Origin: Candidatus Enterococcus courvalinii
Lineage (GTDB): Bacteria; Bacillota; Bacilli; Lactobacillales; Enterococcaceae
Assembly (NCBI RefSeq): GCF_017315945.1
Contig: NZ_JAFLWI010000006.1
Coordinates: forward strand, 62,001-126,000
Direction of reading: 5' to 3'
DNA length: 64,000 bases
Shown: one piece after another, positions 38,013 through 46,685 of the stretch
How the letters are laid out: each line of letters begins with the position of its first letter
How positions within the stretch are numbered: position 1 is the first letter of the stretch
The notes under the pieces: model-generated
What the model was told of the DNA's origin: nothing
What the model saw: the letters and a program-made list of their open reading frames with translations, nothing else
The model's database searches: none
Position numbers and translations under genes: made by a program

Positions 38013-38053
38013 AAAAAAGGCAGGTCGGAAATTATTCCGACCTGCCTTTTTTT
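38013..38053. terminator. bidirectional terminator between the YtxH gene and pepQ
   Basis: AAAAAAGGCAGGTCGGAA / TTCCGACCTGCCTTTTTT is perfect, with a 3-base loop. It serves both strands, so pepQ transcripts would run through the repeat array at 38.1-38.3 kb before ending here. Confidence 0.93.
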
Positions 38054-38111
38054 GTGCATCGTGGAGTGAAATCAATTTAAGCAATCTGTTTCTTTGTTTG
38101 CTGAATGCCAT

Positions 38112-38202
38112 TTGTAAAATGAGACTCTGTGCACTACAACTTTATTTATGATGTTCTTCAAACATCTTTACTGCTTGAAGCTAACCACTCGGTGCCACAA
38201 CC
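38112..38202 (-). repeat. degenerate, shortened copies of the 120-bp repeat (pepQ array)
   Basis: Read on the minus strand, a second GGTTGTGGCACC starts at 38202. It keeps GTGGTTAGCTTCAAGCAGTAAAG, then jumps to a decayed form of the right flank (GAAGAACATCAT) near 38160. A third decayed start (AGTTGTAGTGC) lies near 38142, about 60 bases on. Confidence 0.65.
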
Positions 38203-38323
38203 TTATTCACGGTGTTCCCCAAGCAACTTCCACGGCAATAAGTCCTCTTGTCATAAAAACATAGGAAGCTATTTTTAGACAATCATCCTTATTGCTTGAA
38301 GCTAACCACTTAGTGCCACAACC
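38203..38323 (-). repeat. 121-bp 3'-UTR repeat directly after the pepQ stop codon
   Basis: On the minus strand GGTTGTGGC begins at 38323, the base after the pepQ TAA. The outer stem is AGCTTC (38298-38303) with GAAGTT (38225-38230). The inner stem is GCAATAAG (38288-38295) with CTTATTGC (38235-38242). The right flank GGGGAACACCGTG matches the phoU and mntH copies. The outer stem differs from the other copies by a compensated pair (C-G to U-A). Confidence 0.85.
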
Positions 38324-39427
38324 TTATTCCAGAATCAACAAATCTTTTGGCGTTGTCGTAAATGGCACACACCCATCTTTCGTCACATAAACACAATCTT
38401 CAATACGCACACCAACTTTTTCAGGAATATAAATACCTGGTTCAAGAGAGAAGCACATACCTTCTTCAATAACTAAATCGTTACCTTCAACTAAAGATGG
38501 ATATTCATGAACAGTTGTGCCAATCCCATGTCCTAACCGATGGTTGAAGTATTCACCATAGCCATAGCTATCAATTACACCGCGAGCAATCTGATCCAAT
38601 TCGCCAGCAGTAATTCCAGGACGAACAGCGTCATGAGCTGCTAGCTGAGCTTCTAACGTGATATTGTAGATTTTTTCTTGGAATTCAGTTGGTTTTTTGT
38701 AAGCAATCGTTCGAGTTGCATCACTACAATAACCGTCCCAAACAACACCTAAGTCGAATAGTACAAGTTCGTTAGGTTTTACAGGAGTATTTCCTGGTGC
38801 ACCATGAGGACTAGCCGCGTTTTTTCCAGCTAAAACTAATGTATCAAAAGACATTTGTGAAACGCCTTGTTTTTTCAATTGGTATTCAATTTCGGCAATG
38901 ATTGCTTGTTCTGTAATACCTTCTTTTACTGCTTGGAAGCCAATTTCAAAAGCAACATCTGCCCATTTTCCAGCAGCAATCAACTTATCTTTTTCTTCAA
39001 CTGTTTTGATCAATTGCAAACGTTGAATCACTGAAGTCAAGTCTGTAAAGAAATCTGTACCAGATAAAATATCTGACATATAGTCAAAACGTTCAACGGT
39101 CAAAGCATTTTTTTCAATCCCGACATTACCAGGTTGACCATAGCGTGTGCGAATTTCTTTACCAATGATTTCCCAAGGGTTTTCACTATCAAGGTAACCG
39201 CGAACATCGAATGTCCAACCACTATTTTTGGCATCATCCACTTCTAAAGCTGGCGTGAATAAAAATGGGTCTTGTTCTAATGGAATGAATAACGCAAGCA
39301 CCCGTTCGTGGGGATCGCTTTCGTAACCTGAGAAATATGCGATATGTCCAGGATCACTGATGTAAGCAAGCTCAACCTGATTATCTGCCATCCATTGACG
39401 CAATTCATTGATTTTTACATTGTTCAT
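38324..39427 (-). CDS. pepQ: Xaa-Pro dipeptidase
   Basis: A 367-residue M24B metallopeptidase that splits X-Pro dipeptides in the cytoplasm. The N-terminal creatinase-like domain (about 1-130) is followed by the pita-bread domain with metal ligands in LFDLGVVWDGYCSDATRTI (two Asp), HRLGHGIGTTVHEYP (His) and two Glu (CFSLEPGIYIPE, VRIEDCVYV). It is divergent from ccpA, a conserved pairing in lactic acid bacteria, with a cre-like site between. The stop codon abuts a 121-bp repeat. Confidence 0.95.
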   Translation of the reverse strand: MNNVKINELRQWMADNQVELAYISDPGHIAYFSGYESDPHERVLALFIPLEQDPFLFTPALEVDDAKNSGWTFDVRGYLDSENPWEIIGKEIRTRYGQPGNVGIEKNALTVERFDYMSDILSGTDFFTDLTSVIQRLQLIKTVEEKDKLIAAGKWADVAFEIGFQAVKEGITEQAIIAEIEYQLKKQGVSQMSFDTLVLAGKNAASPHGAPGNTPVKPNELVLFDLGVVWDGYCSDATRTIAYKKPTEFQEKIYNITLEAQLAAHDAVRPGITAGELDQIARGVIDSYGYGEYFNHRLGHGIGTTVHEYPSLVEGNDLVIEEGMCFSLEPGIYIPEKVGVRIEDCVYVTKDGCVPFTTTPKDLLILE

Positions 39428-39537
39428 TTAGCTTCCTTCTTTCTGATAATTCAAACTATTTCTCATTGTAACATTAAATTTTTCGAAAGACCATTCCGAT
39501 AAATTGAAAGAAAAACATAATTTTCATGAAAACACTG

Positions 39538-39551
39538 TTAAAACGGTTGCA
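39538..39551. promoter_or_regulatory. cre-like site between pepQ and ccpA
   Basis: TTAAAACGGTTGCA matches the cre consensus TGNAANCGNTNNCA with one mismatch (second base). In related bacteria CcpA controls both itself and pepQ from this intergenic region. Confidence 0.6.
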
Positions 39552-39637
39552 ATCCATAAAATAATTTGATATTCTAATTTAGAAATGTAAGTCGTATTTT
39601 CAGAAAAAATCAGATAAATAAGAACGGGAGAACACAA

Positions 39638-40639
39638 ATGGAAAAACAAACAATTACTATCTACGATGTAGCTAGAGAAGCAAATGTGTCAATGGCAACT
39701 GTTTCACGTGTAGTGAACGGAAACCCAAATGTTAAACCTGCGACACGAAAGAAAGTTTTGGAAGTAATCGATCGTCTTGATTATCGACCAAATGCTGTTG
39801 CGCGTGGACTAGCAAGCAAAAAAACTACTACTGTTGGTGTAATCATTCCTGATGTCAGCAATATGTTTTTTGCTTCATTAGCTCGAGGAATCGATGATGT
39901 TGCAACAATGTACAAATACAATATTATTTTGGCTAACTCAGATGGTAACGACCAAAAAGAAGTAAACGTGCTAAACAACTTGTTAGCAAAACAAGTTGAT
40001 GGTGTGATTTTTATGGGTCATCATATTACGGATGAAATCCGCGGCGAATTTTCTCGCTCAAAAACACCAGTTGTTTTGGCTGGCTCGATTGACCCAGATG
40101 AACAAGTAGGTAGTGTAAATATCGATTATACTTCTGCAACAAAAGATGCAGTGAATCAATTAGCTAAAAACGGCAATGAAAAAATTGCTTTTGTTAGTGG
40201 TGCACTAATTGATCCAATCAATGGTCAAAACCGTTTGAAAGGGTACAAAGATGCATTGAAAGAAAACAACTTACCTTACAGTGAAGGGTTGATTTTTGAA
40301 GCAAGTTATAATTTCAAAGATGGTTTGTCATTAGTTGATCGTATCCATAACAGTGGAGCAACTGCTGTGTACGTTTCAGATGATGAATTAGCGATTGGCA
40401 TTTTAGATGGCATGCTAGATAAAGGAATCAAAGTTCCAGAAGAATTTGAGATCATTACAAGCAACAATTCATTGTTAACAGAAGTAGCTCGTCCTCGTTT
40501 GACAAGTATTACACAGCCTTTATATGATATTGGCGCAGTTTCAATGCGTTTGTTGACAAAAATGATGAACAAAGAGGAAGTTGAAGAAAAAACAATTGTT
40601 TTACCTTATGGAATTGAAGAAAAAGGTTCAACAAAATAA
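39638..40639 (+). CDS. ccpA: catabolite control protein A
   Basis: A 333-residue LacI-family regulator. Its HTH (about 5-25; TIYDVAREANVSMATVSRVVNG) and hinge helix (NAVARGLASKKTTTVG) are followed by the periplasmic-binding-like core that binds P-Ser-HPr. It is the global carbon catabolite regulator; hprK, which makes its corepressor, is at 33 kb. The pairing with pepQ identifies it as CcpA rather than another LacI protein. A terminator follows. Confidence 0.96.
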   Translation: MEKQTITIYDVAREANVSMATVSRVVNGNPNVKPATRKKVLEVIDRLDYRPNAVARGLASKKTTTVGVIIPDVSNMFFASLARGIDDVATMYKYNIILANSDGNDQKEVNVLNNLLAKQVDGVIFMGHHITDEIRGEFSRSKTPVVLAGSIDPDEQVGSVNIDYTSATKDAVNQLAKNGNEKIAFVSGALIDPINGQNRLKGYKDALKENNLPYSEGLIFEASYNFKDGLSLVDRIHNSGATAVYVSDDELAIGILDGMLDKGIKVPEEFEIITSNNSLLTEVARPRLTSITQPLYDIGAVSMRLLTKMMNKEEVEEKTIVLPYGIEEKGSTK

Positions 40640-40653
40640 TTTTTGATTGAAAG

Positions 40654-40696
40654 TTAGCCATGGGCAATCCATTTGATTGCTCATGGCTATTTTTTA
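40654..40696. terminator. terminator between ccpA and the PBP gene
   Basis: TAGCCATGGGCAATC / GATTGCTCATGGCTA with a short loop, followed by TTTTTTA. It lies between convergent genes; a second A/T-rich hairpin near 40705-40735 (AAACCCA...TGGGTTT) may serve the minus strand. Confidence 0.85.
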
Positions 40697-40738
40697 TCAC
40701 AAAATAAAAACCCACGACACCTGTCATGGGTTTTGCTT

Positions 40739-43084
40739 TTAATCGTTATTCTTTTTGGCATCTTTTGTTTTGGAAGTAGCTCGTGCATAATTTGAAGCTG
40801 TTTTCCAATAATCAGTATAATTTTCATCTGTTCCACCAATACCAAATTTAAAGGTACTCTTTTCTGGCTCATTTTTTGCCCAGAGAGATTCAACCGTATT
40901 ACTTGGTGTTTGGATCGAGCGTTTATTAACTGTGACTTTTCCAGGAAGTTGACCAGTAAAGGAAGCAACTTTTTCTTTTTTGATATCAGAGGAAAGTTCA
41001 AATTTTTCTTGTGTTGCAAAAACAGTTGGATTCGTTTGATAGACACGATTGATTAAATAAGCTAAATAGTTTGCGGAACGTTTTCCGGCCTGATTATCCA
41101 TTGGCGTGTTATCATCGTGTCCCGACCAACTACTAATTGTAATTGATGGCGTTGAAACAATTAACCAAGAATCACGATATTCATTGGTCGAACCAGTTTT
41201 ACCAACCCAATCAGCATTTCCTAATGTACCATCTAGATTTGTAATCACTTCTTTAAATGGTGTAGTGATTTTTTGATCTAATACACTGCGCATTAAGTTA
41301 TTCATAATTGAAGCTGCTGCTTCTGAATAGATACGTACAGGCTTTTCTTCATGTTTGTAAATAACGTTTCCTTCGTTATCTGTGATTGAATCAATCAGAT
41401 AGCCTTCTTGATAAACTCCATTATTAGCTAACGTTTGAAAGCCATTTGTTTGCTGAAGTGTAGTCACTTCTACAGTTCCTAGTGGCGCAGACTCAACACC
41501 CCAGTTATCGTTTTTCGGATAGTTCATCTTAGCCAAATAGTTATCATAAGCAGATTGTTTTGATCCACCTGAATCAAGTACATCTTGATACAAATGATAG
41601 GCAGGTATGTTATTTGACCAGTCTAAAGACTCACGAATTGTTTGGAAGGTGTTGAGATGCTGATTGGTTGCATTCACAATCTCCTCACCAGAATTTGCGC
41701 CTTCTTTCCAAGTTGTTGTGTAGTTAGAAATTCGTGATTCGGAACCAACTAGGCCCATATCAATCGCGGGTCCATAAACCAGCACTGGCTTGATTGAAGA
41801 ACCTGCTTGTCGCATCATATCGAAGGCATGATTATTTTGACTTTGAGCATAATCGCGACTGCCAACGAAGCCATAAATCCGACCTGTTCGATTGTCCATC
41901 AATACATTTCCCGTTTCGACACGAGTACCAGAAACGTCATCTAATAGATAACCATAATTTGCAACGGCATCCTGCATAGCTGCATAAATATCTTTATCAA
42001 TGGTTGAATGAACGGTATAACCTTTATTTTGAATTGTTTGTTGTGCTTTTTGATAATAAGCATCATACGTTTTACTCTCAGCAAGGTCAGCATTATCTTT
42101 TTCGGCTAGTTGCTTAGTTACAATTTCAGTTGCATTATTCATAACAGTATAATAGAGAAATTCACGATCATTTTGTTCAGCAATTTGCTGTGGTAAGAAA
42201 TCTTTAGTCAAATCGTAAGCTTTTGCTGCTTCGTACTCTTCTTTTGTAATTTTCTTTTCACGATACATACTGAATAAAACAAAATCTTTTCGTTCGAGTC
42301 CGTCTGAAACGTCTTCTTTCAAAGCACCAGTATTCGTGTAAGGACTATAAGTAATCGGACTTTGTGGTAATCCAGCAATAAAGGCAGCTTGCGGTAGAGA
42401 AACATCTTTTGCATCTACACCAAAAATTCCTTTTGCAGCTTCTTGCACACCTGCGATATTTTGTCCTTTGTTATTTCGGCCAAAAGGAGAAACGTTCAGA
42501 TAAGTTGAAATAATCTCATCTTTAGAAAAATATTTCTCGACTTGTGCCGAAAGTAAAATCTCATTGGCTTTTCTTTTAAAGGTTGTTTCGTCAGTTAAGA
42601 TTTGTTGCTTAACTAATTGCTGTGTCAATGTTGAACCACCGGAAGAACCAATCCCAGTAGCTTCAGAAACTAAAGCACGCAAGACTGCTTTAGGTACAAA
42701 GCCGTCATGTTCATCAAAATACTCATCCTCTGTACTAATAATCGCTGTTTTTAATAGGGGAGAAATCTTGTCTGAAGCAACGGTTGTTCGCATCAAATCT
42801 GTTTGAATGGTGGAAATTTCACTGTTATCTGAATAGACAAGCTTAGATGTTTCTGTGATGTTGCCTAAGTCAGTCTGCAGTTCTTCTTTTGTTGGTGTCT
42901 GGGTGTCTTCAACAAGGTAAGCAAAATAACCAGCCCCAATCCCGAGGCCAAGTGCACCAGCTAGTAACAAAAGTACGACAATCACGACTGCTAACGACTG
43001 AAAAACTCTAAAAATAATTTTAGGAATAAACCATTTTTCAGTGTTCGCGTGTTTCTTCCTTTTTTGAATATTTTTTTGTGGCAA
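40739..43084 (-). CDS. pbpF: class A penicillin-binding protein (transglycosylase/transpeptidase, PBP1b-like)
   Basis: A 781-residue bifunctional cell-wall synthase. A basic cytoplasmic tail and one TM helix (about 32-60) precede the GT51 domain (EDEYFDEHDGF, GGSTLTQQLVKQ, KANEILLSAQVEKYFSKDE, GRNNKGQNIAGVQEAA). The transpeptidase has the acyl-serine in GSSIKPVLVYG, SNN in LDWSNNIPA and KTG in GKTGSTNEY. A GTG at 43093 could start the frame, but it is part of the ribosome binding site GAGGTGA; the TTG at 43084, 5 bases after it, is more likely. The pbpF name rests on location and overall type and is less certain than the class. Confidence 0.88.
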   Translation of the reverse strand: MPQKNIQKRKKHANTEKWFIPKIIFRVFQSLAVVIVVLLLLAGALGLGIGAGYFAYLVEDTQTPTKEELQTDLGNITETSKLVYSDNSEISTIQTDLMRTTVASDKISPLLKTAIISTEDEYFDEHDGFVPKAVLRALVSEATGIGSSGGSTLTQQLVKQQILTDETTFKRKANEILLSAQVEKYFSKDEIISTYLNVSPFGRNNKGQNIAGVQEAAKGIFGVDAKDVSLPQAAFIAGLPQSPITYSPYTNTGALKEDVSDGLERKDFVLFSMYREKKITKEEYEAAKAYDLTKDFLPQQIAEQNDREFLYYTVMNNATEIVTKQLAEKDNADLAESKTYDAYYQKAQQTIQNKGYTVHSTIDKDIYAAMQDAVANYGYLLDDVSGTRVETGNVLMDNRTGRIYGFVGSRDYAQSQNNHAFDMMRQAGSSIKPVLVYGPAIDMGLVGSESRISNYTTTWKEGANSGEEIVNATNQHLNTFQTIRESLDWSNNIPAYHLYQDVLDSGGSKQSAYDNYLAKMNYPKNDNWGVESAPLGTVEVTTLQQTNGFQTLANNGVYQEGYLIDSITDNEGNVIYKHEEKPVRIYSEAAASIMNNLMRSVLDQKITTPFKEVITNLDGTLGNADWVGKTGSTNEYRDSWLIVSTPSITISSWSGHDDNTPMDNQAGKRSANYLAYLINRVYQTNPTVFATQEKFELSSDIKKEKVASFTGQLPGKVTVNKRSIQTPSNTVESLWAKNEPEKSTFKFGIGGTDENYTDYWKTASNYARATSKTKDAKKNND

Positions 43085-43330
43085 AAGAGTCACCTCAACT
43101 ATTGAATTATTTCGCTAATTATAGCAAAAAAATAGGCAAAAAAACAGGCTCTGCATTTTTTAGGACAAAATGACCAATTTTAATTGAAAAGAAGCACTCT
43201 TCTTGAAGAATTTTTCCAAGAAACAATCCTTAAACTTTTCTTTATGTATGGTTTCGGTTAAGATGAAAAAAGGGCTCAAAACAGATCAATCCATCTGGAG
43301 CAAACGACTGGAATTTAGGAGGAAAAATAC

Positions 43331-44224
43331 ATGTTACTAGGCTCACATGTCAGTATGAGTGGGAAAAAAATGCTTTTAGGCGCAGCTGAAGAAGCAGCAA
43401 GCTATGGCGCTTCAACCTTTATGATTTATACAGGCGCACCACAAAATACCAGAAGAAAAGCAATTGACGAAATGAATATTCCGGCAGGAAAGGAATTTAT
43501 GGCAGAAAATGGCCTTTCAAATATTGTCGTCCATGCACCATACATCATTAATTTAGGAAATACGATTAAACCAGAAATGTTTCCTTTTGCAATCCAATTT
43601 TTAAGAGAAGAAATCGAACGTGCTGAAGCATTGGGCGCAACTCAAATTACTTTACATCCAGGTGCACATGTTGGTGCTGGTCCTGAAGCGGGAATTGCGC
43701 GCATCGTTGAAGGACTGAATGAGGTATTGACGAAAGACCAAACGGCTCAGATTGCTTTAGAAACGATGGCAGGTAAGGGAACGGAAATTGGTCGAACGTT
43801 TGAAGAGTTAGCGAAAATTATTGATGGCGTAACTTTGAACGAAAAATTATCTGTCACTTTTGATACTTGCCACACAAATGATGCAGGTTATGATGTGAAA
43901 AATGATTTTGATGGTGTGATGACTGAATTTGATCAAGTAATTGGTTTGGATCGTTTAAAAGTGTTACATATCAATGATTCTAAAAATCCACAAGGTTCGC
44001 ATAAAGATCGACATGCCAATATCGGCTTTGGAACGATTGGCTTTGATGCGTTGAACACGATTGTTCATGATTCTCGTTTTGAACAGGTATCAAAAATTTT
44101 AGAAACACCTTACGTTGGAAAAGACAAAAAGAAAGCTTATGCGCCTTATGGGAAAGAAATTACGATGTTCAAAGAACAAAAGTTTGATCCAATGATTTTT
44201 CCAGAACTACTTGAAGAAGTATAA
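43331..44224 (+). CDS. nfo: endonuclease IV (AP endonuclease)
   Basis: A 297-residue AP-endonuclease family 2 TIM barrel that cuts at abasic sites in base-excision repair. Family signatures are [47 protein letters not shown] and [20 protein letters not shown]; their His, Glu and Asp residues bind three zinc ions. AGGAGG precedes the ATG. It is monocistronic and ends at a terminator shared with mntH. Confidence 0.97.
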   Translation: MLLGSHVSMSGKKMLLGAAEEAASYGASTFMIYTGAPQNTRRKAIDEMNIPAGKEFMAENGLSNIVVHAPYIINLGNTIKPEMFPFAIQFLREEIERAEALGATQITLHPGAHVGAGPEAGIARIVEGLNEVLTKDQTAQIALETMAGKGTEIGRTFEELAKIIDGVTLNEKLSVTFDTCHTNDAGYDVKNDFDGVMTEFDQVIGLDRLKVLHINDSKNPQGSHKDRHANIGFGTIGFDALNTIVHDSRFEQVSKILETPYVGKDKKKAYAPYGKEITMFKEQKFDPMIFPELLEEV

Positions 44225-44261
44225 ACTCAATTGCAAAATCAGAAACGAATAGGAAATGAAC

Positions 44262-44307
44262 AAAAAAGAATCCGCAAAAATCAGTTGATTTTTACGGATT
44301 CTTTTTT
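44262..44307. terminator. bidirectional terminator between nfo and mntH
   Basis: AAAAAAGAATCCGCAAAAAT / ATTTTTACGGATTCTTTTTT with one mismatch. mntH transcripts would pass the repeat at 44.4 kb before reaching it. Confidence 0.92.
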
Positions 44308-44352
44308 GTTGAATGAAGAGTGGAGGGAAGAGAGAATTAGTTAAGATTGATT

Positions 44353-44368
44353 GTTTTGTGCCACAACC
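44353..44368 (-). repeat. start of a second, truncated 120-bp repeat unit (mntH array)
   Basis: On the minus strand GGTTGTGGCACAAAAC begins 121 bases after the first unit start and is then lost. It resembles the partial copy that ends the phoU array. Confidence 0.65.
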
Positions 44369-44489
44369 TTTATCCATGGTGTTCCCCAAGCAACTCCTCG
44401 AAATAGCTTACACTCACTTCAAAATATGAAAAGCTATTTTGAGTGCTTGTTCGCTATTTTTTCGGAGCTAAACGCTTGAAGCCACAACC
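44369..44489 (-). repeat. 121-bp 3'-UTR repeat directly after the mntH stop codon
   Basis: On the minus strand GGTTGTGGC begins at 44489, the base after the mntH TAA. The outer stem is AGCTCC (44464-44469) with GGAGTT (44392-44397), at the same offsets (20-25 and 92-97) as in the phoU copies. The inner helix AAATAGC-ga-ACA-ag-CACT pairs with AAGTG-AG-TGT-AA-GCTATTT. Compared with phoU unit 2, two pairs are changed on both strands while the two internal loops are identical. Confidence 0.88.
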
Positions 44490-46073
44490 TTATCCTTCTT
44501 CTTGTATAACTTCTTTTAGATAGCGTTCATGTTTCTTGTTTCCTTGATACAACTCAATGATAGTCCAAGCTAACAATAACAACACTGCCACAATGATTGC
44601 ATAAGCAATATTGTCGGCTAACGAGATTTCTGAAATCGTTGCTTGGCTACCAAAGAAACTTTCGATTTGTCCCGGTAATCCTCGTAAATTAAGATAAGTC
44701 AGACTGATAACCGAGAACCAACCTAAAATTTTGATTACCAATGAATTTTTGAATTGTTTTCCCATTTCCACTTGACTATTCGTCATCATCAACAAAGGAA
44801 TCATTGAGAAGGGTAAAGCAAAAGCCAAGAAGACTTGTGACTCGTTCATCAAATTATTTAATGCTTCATGTTCAGCAATGGCACTTTTTCCGCTAGTTAA
44901 CATGACACAGATCAAAACAGGAATAACTGAAAGTAAACGAGTGACTAAACGACGCAACCAAACAGGAATGCGCATATGGATAAAACCTTCCATAATAACT
45001 TGTCCAGTCAAAGTACCCGTAATCGTTGAGTTTTGTCCAGAAGCAAGAAGGGCAACCGCAAATAAAGTAGAAAGAATTCCCGATTTTGCAACTTCACCCA
45101 AAATACCATTACTCATCGTAGCTGGATTTGACAAGGCTTCATAAAGACCAAAGAAAGAGGGATCTTCTACAGTCCCAGTTTTGAAAACGGCAACGCCCAT
45201 AATCAATAGAAGCGCGTTAACAAGAAAGGCCATAGACAATTGAATATTGGAGTCCCAAGTAGTAAAACGAACTGCGCGAGCCACATCTGCGTTGTCATCA
45301 TGGTTAATTTTTCTTGTTTGTGAAACAGCTGAGTGGAGATACAAATTATGTGGCATCACTGTTGCCCCAATAATTCCTAAAGCACCAGTCAACGGCGTTT
45401 GTCCACCGATTGCAGGACTATCAGCAAAAGTATGACTGTTCGGAATGAAGCCTGCAAATAAAGCGTGCCAATCTGGATTAGATAAAGCAACTTGATAAAC
45501 GAAAACGAATAAAATTACGAAAATCAAGCAAACAACAATTGCTTCGATTTTCCGAAAGCCAACTTTTGTTAACAATAAAAGTAAGAAGACATCAAAAACA
45601 GTGATGAACACAGCAACGACTAACGGAATGCCAAATAGGAGATACAGAGCAATTGCTGCACCAATAACTTCAGCGATATCAGTTGCCATAATCGCTAATT
45701 CTGTCAGTACCCAGAGGATAACGCCTAGGGTTTTACTGGTACGAGCTCGAATGGCTTGAGCTAAGTCCATTTGGCTAACAATACCTAATTTGGCCGCCAT
45801 GTATTGAAGAAGCATGGCAATCAAACTTGACATTAAAATGACTGACATGAGTAAATATTGAAAATTTTGTCCACCTGTAATAGAGGTTGACCAGTTACCT
45901 GGATCCATATAACCAACAGCGACTAAAGCGCCAGGACCTGAGTAAGCAAGTAATGTTTTGAAAAAACCTTTTCCTTTTGGTACTTCAACTGTACCATTGA
46001 CTTCGGCCAAGGATAAACCATTTGTATGTTCAATTAGATGATGTTTATGTTGGTTTGAATTTTCCACAATCAA
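44490..46073 (-). CDS. mntH: Nramp-family Mn2+/H+ symporter
   Basis: A 527-residue transporter with about 11 TM helices. The metal-binding TM1 motif MDPGNW (about residues 56-61) and the TM6 motif VMPHNLYLHS are both intact. A His-rich polar N-terminal tail (NQHKHHLIEHTNG) precedes TM1. It imports manganese, and to a lesser degree iron, driven by protons. The promoter region carries a DtxR/MntR-like box, so repression by manganese is likely. The stop codon abuts a 121-bp repeat. Confidence 0.94.
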   Translation of the reverse strand: MIVENSNQHKHHLIEHTNGLSLAEVNGTVEVPKGKGFFKTLLAYSGPGALVAVGYMDPGNWSTSITGGQNFQYLLMSVILMSSLIAMLLQYMAAKLGIVSQMDLAQAIRARTSKTLGVILWVLTELAIMATDIAEVIGAAIALYLLFGIPLVVAVFITVFDVFLLLLLTKVGFRKIEAIVVCLIFVILFVFVYQVALSNPDWHALFAGFIPNSHTFADSPAIGGQTPLTGALGIIGATVMPHNLYLHSAVSQTRKINHDDNADVARAVRFTTWDSNIQLSMAFLVNALLLIMGVAVFKTGTVEDPSFFGLYEALSNPATMSNGILGEVAKSGILSTLFAVALLASGQNSTITGTLTGQVIMEGFIHMRIPVWLRRLVTRLLSVIPVLICVMLTSGKSAIAEHEALNNLMNESQVFLAFALPFSMIPLLMMTNSQVEMGKQFKNSLVIKILGWFSVISLTYLNLRGLPGQIESFFGSQATISEISLADNIAYAIIVAVLLLLAWTIIELYQGNKKHERYLKEVIQEEG

Positions 46074-46103
46074 ACCACCTTTCTGTTTTGATTTTACGAC
46101 TAC

Positions 46104-46153
46104 ATTTTACACCTAATTAAATAAAATTCAAGAAAAAAATTCGGTTAACCTAA
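46104..46153 (-). promoter_or_regulatory. mntH promoter with MntR/EfaR-type boxes
   Basis: On the minus strand, -35 TTGAAT (46126-46131) and -10 TAAAAT (46104-46109) are 16 bases apart. TTAGGTTAACCGAA (46140-46153; perfect core GGTTAACC) lies just upstream, and a half-site AATTAGGT overlaps the spacer at 46111-46118. These look like DtxR-family manganese operators (EfaR/MntR). The regulator gene is not in the window. Confidence 0.65.
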
Positions 46154-46331
46154 AAATTATAATAAGGCACACCTTCTTGAGTAGGAATGAAAAAAACAGA
46201 AAGAAAATGGTCGTACAAGGAATTTTTATCCAATTTTTTACGCATTATTCAGAAAACGGCTTTTCTTTTTATAAAATCTTTAGTAAAATGTTTTATTGAG
46301 AGCAATTCGGAAAAGGAAAGGAGAGATTTAC

Positions 46332-46556
46332 ATGGTATCAACAGGTATTGTCGTACTTATCGCTGTAATCGCGTTACTAATCGGCGCAATTGGTGGATTC
46401 TTTTTTGCGCGCAAATATATGCAAGACTATTTAGAAAAAAATCCTCCCGTTAATGAGGACATGTTACGATCAATGATGATGTCAATGGGGCAAAAACCAT
46501 CTGAAAAGAAAATTCGTCAGATGATGCAGCAAATGAAGAACCAAGGCAAAAAATAG
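46332..46556 (+). CDS. yneF: YneF family small membrane protein (UPF0154)
   Basis: A 74-residue protein: an N-terminal TM helix (about 5-25; [20 protein letters not shown]) and a cytoplasmic helical tail with the family pattern [20 protein letters not shown] and a Met/Lys/Gln-rich end. AAAGGAGAG is well placed before the ATG at 46332; the upstream ATG at 46296 is rejected. Function unknown. A weak hairpin (AGCGGGCTGATTTTTCAGCTCGCT, around 46587) with T6 ends the gene. Confidence 0.88.
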   Translation: MVSTGIVVLIAVIALLIGAIGGFFFARKYMQDYLEKNPPVNEDMLRSMMMSMGQKPSEKKIRQMMQQMKNQGKK

Positions 46557-46586
46557 GTTCTCTCTCCAAGAATGACACACTTTTAA

Positions 46587-46616
46587 GCGGGCTGATTTTT
46601 CAGCTCGCTTTTTTTG
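46587..46616 (+). terminator. terminator of yneF
   Basis: AGCGGGCTGA / TCAGCTCGCT (one G-U type mismatch) around a TTTT loop, followed by TTTTTT. Confidence 0.85.
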
Positions 46617-46685
46617 ATTGTAGTTGTTAGAAAATTTAGATAATTTTGGATGGATGCTCTTGAGAAAAATTAAAGGAGGCATAAA

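Noticed and set aside
29911-44489. 120-bp repeat as a classical MITE or insertion-sequence fragment
   Set aside because: The unit ends (GGTTGTGGC and GGAACACCGTAG) are not inverted copies of each other, and no flanking duplication could be identified.
46187-46453. 88-residue ORF upstream of and overlapping yneF
   Set aside because: It is in a different frame from yneF, starts in the mntH-yneF promoter region and has no recognisable features.
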